Below are positions 1 through 5,042 of a stretch of 6,781 nucleotides of DNA, piece by piece. Location of the stretch: NCBI GenBank assembly GCA_964547525.1, contig CAZJOD010000185.1:1-6781 (forward strand). Reading direction: 5' to 3'. The first letter of the stretch is position 1, and every line of letters begins with the position of its first letter. The translations under genes were made by a program, and so were the position numbers. This stretch comes from CAZJOD01 sp964547525 (GTDB lineage Bacteria > Bacillota > Clostridia > JAAYHZ01). The notes under the pieces were generated by a model. The model ran no database searches. It was given only the letters and a program-made list of their open reading frames with translations, and was not told the DNA's origin.

Positions 1-682
1 TCCTTTGTTATCAGTAAATGGTAAAGAAAGGATATCACCTATGGAAGCTGTAAAAGCAATCTGTGAGGAATTTGACGATGCTATTATTACTACTGATGTA
101 GGTCAACATCAAATGTGGACGGCGCAATTCGGTACTTTTAAAAAACCCGGTTCGCTAATTACTTCCGGCGGACTGGGAACAATGGGTTTCGGACTTCCGG
201 CGGCGATTGGTGCACAAATGGGCAATATTCATAAAAAAGTGGTATGTATATCGGGAGACGGAGGTTTCCAAATGAATGTACAAGAATTGGCAACGGCCGT
301 TTTGAATGAACTGCCGTTAATTTGCATTATTTTTAATAACGAATATCTGGGAATGGTCCGACAGTGGCAAGGTTTTTTTTACGATAAACGATATTCAGGA
401 ACATGTATGAAACGACGACGGGACTGTCCTTTGCAATGTGACGGTCAAATTGTGAGCTGTCCGGTTTATATACCCGACTTTATTAAATTGGCCGAAGCAT
501 ACGGTGTGAAAGGGATTCGTGTATTAAAAAAAGAAGATCTTAGGACAGCTTTGAAAATGGCAAATGATTATAAGAAAGGACCGGTACTCATAGAGCTTCT
601 TATTGAACGCGAATCAAATGTTTTACCTATGGTTCCGTCCGGAGCGGCTACCACTCAAATGATTACGGAAGGAGTGATTTAA
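1..682 (+). CDS. ilvB: Acetolactate synthase large subunit, C-terminal part (partial at left edge)
   Basis: Catalytic subunit of acetolactate (acetohydroxyacid) synthase. It condenses two pyruvates, or pyruvate with 2-oxobutyrate, using thiamine diphosphate, FAD and Mg2+: the first common step of valine, leucine and isoleucine synthesis. The reading frame is open from base 2, so the start lies outside the window. The 226 residues seen are the TPP-binding C-terminal domain of a protein usually 550-600 long. Visible family marks are the SGGLGTMGFGLPAAIG stretch, the TPP/Mg motif running from GDG (254-262) to NN (335-340), and GMVRQWQ with the tryptophan known from herbicide-site studies. The end, PDFIKLAEAYGVKGIRV onward, is also typical. 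Oddity: between YSGT and PDF lies an in-frame insert (404-472) with four cysteines spaced C-x6-C-x3-C-x6-C. The conserved sequence resumes after it, so it is not a frameshift. The gene ends directly against ilvN, as in a standard ilvBN operon. Confidence 0.96.
   Translation, partial: PLLSVNGKERISPMEAVKAICEEFDDAIITTDVGQHQMWTAQFGTFKKPGSLITSGGLGTMGFGLPAAIGAQMGNIHKKVVCISGDGGFQMNVQELATAVLNELPLICIIFNNEYLGMVRQWQGFFYDKRYSGTCMKRRRDCPLQCDGQIVSCPVYIPDFIKLAEAYGVKGIRVLKKEDLRTALKMANDYKKGPVLIELLIERESNVLPMVPSGAATTQMITEGVI
669..674 (+). promoter_or_regulatory. Ribosome binding site for ilvN, inside the end of ilvB
   Basis: AAGGAG lies in the last codons of ilvB, 8 bases before a TTG codon that directly follows the ilvB stop codon. 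This spacing supports the non-ATG start of ilvN and implies translational coupling of the two subunits. Confidence 0.8.
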
Positions 683-1156
683 TTGTTAAGAATATTGACA
701 TTGACCGTAGAAAATAATCCGGGTGTTCTTGCCAGGATATCGGGTATGTTTTCCGGCAAAGGATACAATCTGGAAAGTTTAACGGTAGGCCCGACAATTG
801 ACAGATCCATATCAAGAATAACATTGGCTTGTGACACAAATGACGAGGAATTTGAGCAAATTAAAAAACAGCTTAATCGTTTGATCGATGTAATTAAAGT
901 TATGGAGTTGACAAAAAGACCTGCTGTTTCAAAAGAGCTGGTATTATTAAAGGTTTTAACAAAGGTATATTCAATTAACGATATAGATCATATAACACGG
1001 ATTTTTGATTGTAGGATAATAGACAGGTCTGATAGGGAAGTTATACTACAAATATGTGATACATCAACCAATATAGAAAAGATATTTAATATAATACCGT
1101 GTCATGCAATATCGGAAGTGGCAAGAAGCGGGTTGGTAGGAATGTTGGAATGTTAA
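683..1156 (+). CDS. ilvN: Acetolactate synthase small (regulatory) subunit
   Basis: Regulatory subunit that binds the IlvB catalytic subunit, raises its activity and usually confers feedback inhibition by valine or another branched-chain amino acid. At 157 residues it is of usual length. Residues 1-75 form an ACT domain: LTLTVENNPGVLARI, then GYNLESLTVGPT and the SRITLAC strand. Residues 80-157 match the small-subunit C-terminal domain, with KELVLLKV at its start and a final helix EVARSGLVGM corresponding to the usual E..R.G signature. That tail lacks the common terminal RG, a mild divergence. The start is TTG, chosen because it abuts the ilvB stop and has AAGGAG 8 bases upstream; the ACT domain begins at once. 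No ilvC follows, and no clear terminator is seen in the next 88 bases. Whether this copy is feedback-sensitive cannot be read from the sequence. Confidence 0.95.
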   Translation: MLRILTLTVENNPGVLARISGMFSGKGYNLESLTVGPTIDRSISRITLACDTNDEEFEQIKKQLNRLIDVIKVMELTKRPAVSKELVLLKVLTKVYSINDIDHITRIFDCRIIDRSDREVILQICDTSTNIEKIFNIIPCHAISEVARSGLVGMLEC

Positions 1157-1162
1157 TTTAAT

Positions 1163-1178
1163 CAATTATGTATAATTG
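1163..1178. repeat. Small palindrome in the ilvN to deacetylase gap
   Basis: CAATTAT and ATAATTG form a perfect 7-bp inverted repeat with a 2-base centre. It sits just upstream of the predicted promoter of the deacetylase gene and touches its -35 region. It could be an operator for a dimeric regulator, but all-A/T palindromes arise easily by chance in DNA this AT-rich. It lacks a T tract, so it does not look like a terminator. Confidence 0.3.
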
Positions 1179-1206
1179 TTGTATGTTATTAGTGTTATAA
1201 TATAAT
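1176..1206 (+). promoter_or_regulatory. Likely sigma-A promoter for the PIG-L deacetylase gene
   Basis: TGTTATAAT at 1193-1201 is a perfect extended -10 (TGn before TATAAT). A second TATAAT overlaps it at 1201-1206. The -35 is poor: TTGTTG at 1176-1181 is only 14 bases from the first -10, and TTGTAT at 1179-1184 is 16 bases from the second. Extended -10 promoters tolerate a weak -35. Transcription would begin near 1208, leaving a leader of about 36 bases. Read-through from ilvBN is not excluded. Confidence 0.55.
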
Positions 1207-1244
1207 TAAAGAGCTAGGATACTAAAATATTTTGAGGTGAAGTT

Positions 1245-2060
1245 ATGGATAGAAAACTAACGTTAATGGTCATAGGAGCTCATCCTGACGATTGTGAGAT
1301 TCAGACCGGAGGGCTTGCTATAAAATACACAAAAACAGGTCATAATGTAATTTATATGTCTGCAACAAACGGTGAAACCGGACATCATGAAATGAGTAGA
1401 GAAGATGTGGCACAAACACGAAAAAAAGAATTTGAAACGTCATGTGCAAAAGCCGGAATACAATGTATAGTAACTGATATACCAAGTAATAAAATACAAC
1501 CGGATATTATAACACGGGAAAAATTCATTTCGATAATAAGAAAATGTAAACCCGATATTATTATTACACACAGATTGAATGACTACCATCCTGATCATAG
1601 GATAACTTCACAATTGGTCCAAGATTCATCTTATGCCGTTAAAGTTCCTAAAGTATGCGAGGATACTGAAGTGCTTAGGTATAGCCCGGTTATAATGTAT
1701 ATGTGCGATAATTTTAAAAAACCGTATGAGTTTAAGCCTAACATTGTATTAGATATTGATGACGAGATAGAACTGAAGATGCAAATGATTGCATGTCATG
1801 AATCACAACTTTATGAGTGGCTGCCTTGGGTTGACGGTATTTTAGACTCGGTTCCTTCGGATAAGGATGAGAGATACTTATGGATGAAGGAAAGAAGGGT
1901 AAAAAAAGATAAGGCCATTGCAGACAGATTCAGAGATCTTTTATGCAAGCGTTACGGTATAAAAAAGGGAATGAAGATACAATATGCTGAAGCATATGAG
2001 TTATGTGAATACGGGAGATCCGTATCAAATGAAGAGTTGGAAAAGTATATACCTCTTTGA
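1245..2060 (+). CDS. PIG-L/LmbE family zinc-dependent deacetylase
   Basis: A 271-residue, probably cytoplasmic enzyme of the PIG-L (LmbE-like) family. These zinc hydrolases remove acetyl groups from N-acetylglucosamine-type amino sugars in small molecules or glycolipids; known members act in GPI, mycothiol, bacillithiol and antibiotic pathways. Visible signature: AHPDD at residues 12-16, supplying His13 and the metal-binding and catalytic Asp pair, and NDYHPDHR at 112-119, supplying the third zinc ligand (probably His118). The segment CHESQLYEWLPW (184-195) resembles the histidine-containing C-terminal motif of the family. There is no signal peptide or membrane segment. The start ATG has GAGGTGA a few bases upstream. 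The gene has its own likely promoter and ends at a strong terminator, so it looks monocistronic unless read from ilvBN. No glycosyltransferase or thiol-synthesis partner is in view, so the substrate cannot be named. The family call is firm and the function is open. Confidence 0.9.
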   Translation: MDRKLTLMVIGAHPDDCEIQTGGLAIKYTKTGHNVIYMSATNGETGHHEMSREDVAQTRKKEFETSCAKAGIQCIVTDIPSNKIQPDIITREKFISIIRKCKPDIIITHRLNDYHPDHRITSQLVQDSSYAVKVPKVCEDTEVLRYSPVIMYMCDNFKKPYEFKPNIVLDIDDEIELKMQMIACHESQLYEWLPWVDGILDSVPSDKDERYLWMKERRVKKDKAIADRFRDLLCKRYGIKKGMKIQYAEAYELCEYGRSVSNEELEKYIPL

Positions 2061-2076
2061 TAATTTAAATTCTATC

Positions 2077-2110
2077 GCAAAAAAAGAGGGCAAGTGCCCT
2101 CTTTTTTTGC
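2077..2110. terminator. Bidirectional rho-independent terminator
   Basis: A perfect 15-bp inverted repeat surrounds a 4-base AAGT loop. The GAGGGC/GCCCTC core is flanked by seven A on the left and seven T on the right. Read on either strand it gives a GC-rich hairpin followed by a U run, so it can end both the deacetylase transcript (+) and the ligase-like transcript (-). It sits 16 bases after one stop codon and 10 bases from the other. Confidence 0.95.
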
Positions 2111-2120
2111 AATATTTATA

Positions 2121-3311
2121 TTATTCTGTATAATTATCAAAATAACCTTGTATGAATACGATGGGTGTTCCTTTGTCTCCGCTGCCTGAAGTTAAATCTG
2201 CCAAAGAACCTATAAGGTCTGTAAGTCTTCGTGGTGTCGTACCTTGAGATTCCATAACACCTACAAGATTTGCCTTTTTTGTTTTTATATATTCGGATAT
2301 GGCATTCTTTAATTCCTGCCCGCGTAAATTAGAAAAATTATTGTCAGCCAAGTATTTTAACTTAACTTCATTAGGAGTTCCCTCAAGACCGGGGGTATAT
2401 CCGGGGGATACAACAGGATCAGCTAACTCCCATATTTTGCCGATAGGATCTTTGAACGCGCCGTCTCCATAGATCATAACCTCAGTTGTTTTTCCGGTAG
2501 CTTCCTTTATTAAATTTTGAATATTTAACACAATTGGCCGGCATTCCCTAGGAAATAGTTTTATACTGTTTTCAGTTGCCTTATTTGAGCCTAAAAGACC
2601 GAAATCTTCGTTAAAACCGCTTCCGTCTATAGATTGTGATAAAATATCATCCAATCCGAAAACATTTTCCGCTCCGTTTTCTTTTAGTATTCGTTTGGTA
2701 CGGGTTCTGGTATGAATATCACAAGTTAAAATGTTTTTTGTATAATTCAATATGGATTTTGGGTCGTTAGAAAATATTATTTCGCAGCTTGTTCCATATT
2801 CGTTTATTATGGATTTATAATATTCTATATAGTCCACACCGGTAAAAGGATGCTTGTGATATCCGAAAAGTTCTCTGAATCGCTCTTCGTTTAAGACATC
2901 CGTCCAAGGATTTATACCTTTTTCATCAAGCATATCATTATCGATTAAATGGTTACCAACTTCATCGGAGGGATAACTGAGCATAAGATAAATTTTATCT
3001 GTTCCTTTAGCTATACCTCTTAAACAAACTGCAAATCTGTTTCTGCTAAGTATAGGAAAAATAACTCCTATAGGACTATTTTTAAACTTATTTCGCACAT
3101 CCTTTGCAATTGCATCAATATGAGCGTAGTTTCCTTGGGTTCGAGCAACTACCGATTCGGTTATTGCAATAATATCTTTATCCCTTATTTTAAAATCCTC
3201 TGTTTTTGCAGCATTTAATACGGTATCGGCTACAATTCGGCCGATATCGTCTCCCTTATTGAAAATCGGTGCTCTAAGACCTCTTACAACGGTACCGACA
3301 GCTCTTTCCAT
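2121..3311 (-). CDS. CofE-like protein (coenzyme F420-0:L-glutamate ligase family)
   Basis: A 396-residue protein resembling the F420-0:L-glutamate ligase family (CofE; COG1478/PF01996). CofE uses GTP to add glutamates to F420. The N-terminal part fits: RAVGTVVRGLRAPI with KGDD (residues 19-22), then ITESVVARTQGN (50-61), which corresponds to the CofE strand ending in a small-x-x-x-G turn. Further notable segments are YGDGAFKDP (281-289), GYTPGLEGTP (304-313) and a TTPRR turn (358-362) before a Gly/Ser-rich loop. Archaeal CofE is about 250 residues, so this form is some 150 longer. The extra part is not obviously the nitroreductase-like domain of mycobacterial FbiB. No membrane segment or signal peptide is seen. 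Start: the frame continues upstream to an ATG at 3353, but that codon has no ribosome binding site, whereas the ATG at 3311 has AAGGAG 10 bases away. The gene stands alone, divergent from the V-ATPase operon. F420 use is doubtful in such an organism, so substrate and product are unknown. Confidence 0.75.
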   Translation of the reverse strand: MERAVGTVVRGLRAPIFNKGDDIGRIVADTVLNAAKTEDFKIRDKDIIAITESVVARTQGNYAHIDAIAKDVRNKFKNSPIGVIFPILSRNRFAVCLRGIAKGTDKIYLMLSYPSDEVGNHLIDNDMLDEKGINPWTDVLNEERFRELFGYHKHPFTGVDYIEYYKSIINEYGTSCEIIFSNDPKSILNYTKNILTCDIHTRTRTKRILKENGAENVFGLDDILSQSIDGSGFNEDFGLLGSNKATENSIKLFPRECRPIVLNIQNLIKEATGKTTEVMIYGDGAFKDPIGKIWELADPVVSPGYTPGLEGTPNEVKLKYLADNNFSNLRGQELKNAISEYIKTKKANLVGVMESQGTTPRRLTDLIGSLADLTSGSGDKGTPIVFIQGYFDNYTE

Positions 3312-3321
3312 ATTGAATAAA

Positions 3322-3327
3322 CTCCTT
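3322..3327 (-). promoter_or_regulatory. Ribosome binding site deciding the start of the CofE-like gene
   Basis: On the minus strand this reads AAGGAG, 10 bases before the ATG at 3311. The alternative ATG at 3353 is preceded only by an A-rich run. The 14 extra residues it would add do not resemble the family's N-terminus, so the shorter protein is preferred. Confidence 0.75.
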
Positions 3328-3371
3328 ATAATCTTTATTTTTATTAGTTGCATATTTTTTTTACGTTATAC

Positions 3372-3400
3372 ATTATATCTAATATTAAGGTATAAGTAAA
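3372..3400 (-). promoter_or_regulatory. Likely sigma-A promoter for the CofE-like gene
   Basis: Read on the minus strand: TTTACT (3395-3400, four of six consensus bases), a 17-base spacer, and a perfect TATAAT (3372-3377). Transcription would start near 3365, giving a leader of about 55 bases before the ATG at 3311. This placement also supports that start, since the ATG at 3353 would leave only about 12 bases of leader. Confidence 0.6.
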
Positions 3401-3551
3401 ATAAATAATGTTTATTACAGATATAACGTGTAATTATATGTATACCATGTAGTGTTATTCTCCCGTGTTAAAAAAACATAGCAAAACAATGAAATTTAAA
3501 CTATTATTTGCATATTTTAATGTTATTATATATTATAAACAAAATTCGCAC

Positions 3552-3579
3552 TTGACATATAGAAATATAGGCATATAAT
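3552..3579 (+). promoter_or_regulatory. Consensus sigma-A promoter of the V-type ATPase operon
   Basis: Both hexamers are perfect: TTGACA (3552-3557) and TATAAT (3574-3579), separated by 16 bases, one short of the optimum. The DNA just upstream is rich in A/T runs, as for an UP element. Transcription should start near 3586, about 80 bases before the first ATPase gene. The strength of the match suggests high basal expression. Confidence 0.88.
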
Positions 3580-3666
3580 GTCCGAATAACTATGTAATTA
3601 AGATATTGTTTTTTACGTGTAAGTTCTAGTGATGATAATACCTAATTATAAAAGGATGGAAATTAG

Positions 3667-3987
3667 ATGGATAATATTATAAAAAATTTGATTGATATAG
3701 ATTCTAAAGCACATAGCATGGTTCTTAAAAATGATAAGGCCATTAAAGAATTAGAGGAAAAAAGTAAGCTTGAATTGTCTGAGTATAAAAAGAATACTGA
3801 AAAATACTACGGCGATAAAGTGGAGCGAATTACTATTTCCACTAAGGATGAAATAAAAAAGGAATTAAAAAAGATAAAAGACTCTATGGAAGCTGAATGT
3901 AAAAGGCTTGACATTGAATATGAGAATAAAAAAAAGTTTCTACCGGATATGATTTTTAAAAATATTCTTAAAGAAGAATTAAAATGA
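3667..3987 (+). CDS. V-type ATPase small coiled-coil subunit (G/H type, peripheral stalk)
   Basis: A 106-residue, highly charged protein, nearly all Lys/Glu-rich helix. From about residue 15 to 95 it reads as a continuous coiled coil without prolines. Size, composition and position as first gene of a V/A-type ATPase operon match the small peripheral-stalk subunit (called G or H; NtpF in Enterococcus hirae, AhaH in archaea). This subunit pairs with subunit E and ties the catalytic head to membrane subunit I, resisting rotation. It lacks a membrane segment. Its ATG follows an AAAGGATGG ribosome binding site and the leader of the consensus promoter. The subunit C gene begins 15 bases after its stop. 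The call rests mainly on context and coiled-coil character, because such sequences are poorly conserved; subunit E is excluded by the short length and absence of its globular C-terminal domain. Confidence 0.78.
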   Translation: MDNIIKNLIDIDSKAHSMVLKNDKAIKELEEKSKLELSEYKKNTEKYYGDKVERITISTKDEIKKELKKIKDSMEAECKRLDIEYENKKKFLPDMIFKNILKEELK

Positions 3988-4002
3988 GAGGCTGTTAAAA
4001 AT

Positions 4003-5031
4003 ATGTCAAGATTTACAACAGTTAATACAAAAATAAGAGTGCTTGAAAGTAGGCTTTTAACCGATCAGGATTTTGACAGCTTAATTAATATGAACAGTGT
4101 AACCGAGGTTGCCGCTTATTTAAAGTATAACACCCATTATGATAATATATTAAACCATATTGACGAGAAAGAGATACATCGGGGACAACTTGAAGGTTAT
4201 ATCAAAAAGGATCGAGCTGAAGAAATTCGAAAAATAACATATTACTTTAAAGACGGATATAAAAAATTCTTTCAGTTTGTATTTATGAAACTTGAAATAG
4301 AAGATCTGAAAAAAATATTGAGAATTATAAAAACCGGGAATATTAGTGATCCGGACAAAGAATCTTTAATCAATATAGGTTTATATTGTAAGGTAGATAA
4401 GGAAGTATTATTAAACGTAAAAACAGTATCGGAATTCATAAAAGTTTTACGGTACACTCTATACTACAAGTATTTAAAGCCCTTTGAAGCGGATATGGAT
4501 AATAAAACATCCTTTATGGGGGAGATGGTTTTAGATCTTGCATACTTTGAAATATTTTTTCACGCCTTTCAAAAGCTTGATTTGCATGATAAGCGGCTAA
4601 TGTACCGTTTACAGGGTAACATTACGGATTTATTAAATGTACAATGGATATATAGAGGATTAAAATATTATAGTTTTTCAAGGGAGTTATTATTTAACTA
4701 TACCATACCCAGAGGATATCGTCTAAACATTAAGGAAATAAGAAAATTATGTTATTGTGAAAATATTTATGTTTTTAAAGACGAATTATCAAAGTATAAA
4801 TATGATTTCCTATTTGAGGAGGAAGACATATATATGGAGAGACGATATCTTAGGTATATATATAAAAAAGTGAAGAGACTAAAATCGGTTCACGGGATGG
4901 ACATATCTGAAGCCATAGCGTTTGATATGCTTTTAGACTTTGAAATAAGAGATATTATTACGGTTATTGAAGGAATACGGTACGGGTTAAGCCCGGAGCA
5001 AACAAAAAGATTCTTGATTAGAGAGTTATAG
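4003..5031 (+). CDS. ntpC: V-type ATPase subunit C
   Basis: Subunit C (d in eukaryotes) of a V/A-type ATPase. It is a cytoplasmic, funnel-shaped, all-helical protein that sits on the membrane c/K ring and forms the socket for the central shaft (D/F), linking head rotation to ion movement. At 342 residues it is within the family's usual range. Family pattern: N-terminal N-x-K-I-R-x-L-E-S-R-L-L with the following NSVTEVAAYLKYNTHY helix (about residues 8-48). In the middle is GEMVLDLAYFEIFFHAF, then GNITDLLNVQWIYRGLKYY, corresponding to the conserved D..N....R.k.y helix, and later an IPRGYRLN turn. No transmembrane helix is seen, as expected. The ribosome binding site GAGAGG at 3986-3991 is modest and close to the preceding stop, suggesting coupling. 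Subunit I follows after 11 bases. Ion type (H+ or Na+) is set mainly by subunit K, which is not in the window. Confidence 0.92.
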   Translation: MSRFTTVNTKIRVLESRLLTDQDFDSLINMNSVTEVAAYLKYNTHYDNILNHIDEKEIHRGQLEGYIKKDRAEEIRKITYYFKDGYKKFFQFVFMKLEIEDLKKILRIIKTGNISDPDKESLINIGLYCKVDKEVLLNVKTVSEFIKVLRYTLYYKYLKPFEADMDNKTSFMGEMVLDLAYFEIFFHAFQKLDLHDKRLMYRLQGNITDLLNVQWIYRGLKYYSFSRELLFNYTIPRGYRLNIKEIRKLCYCENIYVFKDELSKYKYDFLFEEEDIYMERRYLRYIYKKVKRLKSVHGMDISEAIAFDMLLDFEIRDIITVIEGIRYGLSPEQTKRFLIREL

Positions 5032-5042
5032 GGGATGATTTT

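Larger units (their letters stand above)
3354..3666. other. Gene-free divergent intergenic region
   Basis: About 310 bp of very AT-rich DNA between the ligase-like gene and the V-ATPase operon. It holds one promoter for each side, described separately. I see no small gene with a ribosome binding site, no terminator and no recognisable riboswitch. Minor structure: ATTACA-N9-TGTAAT dyad at 3414-3434; AGATATAA at 3419-3426 inverted with respect to 3373-3380 (the latter overlaps the minus-strand -10); and ACGTGTAA repeated directly at 3426-3433 and 3615-3622. Each is short enough to be chance. The roughly 80-base leader of the ATPase transcript shows no convincing hairpin. Confidence 0.7.

Noticed and set aside
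404..472. Possible compensated frameshift explaining the IlvB insert
   Set aside because: The cysteine pattern is regular and conserved sequence resumes in the same frame on both sides, so a true in-frame insert is the simpler reading.
3312..3353. Upstream ATG that would lengthen the CofE-like protein by 14 residues
   Set aside because: No ribosome binding site precedes it, the predicted transcript would start only about 12 bases upstream, and the ATG at 3311 has AAGGAG at a good distance.
3508..3536. Second plus-strand promoter, TTGCAT-N17-TATTAT
   Set aside because: The -35 matches only three of six bases and a fully consensus promoter lies just downstream; such matches are frequent in AT-rich DNA.
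3426..3622. Direct repeat ACGTGTAA at 3426-3433 and 3615-3622
   Set aside because: Only two 8-base copies 190 bases apart, not at equivalent positions relative to promoters; likely chance.
4272..4457. Minus-strand open frame inside the subunit C gene
   Set aside because: Antisense shadow of a well-supported gene, with no family resemblance.
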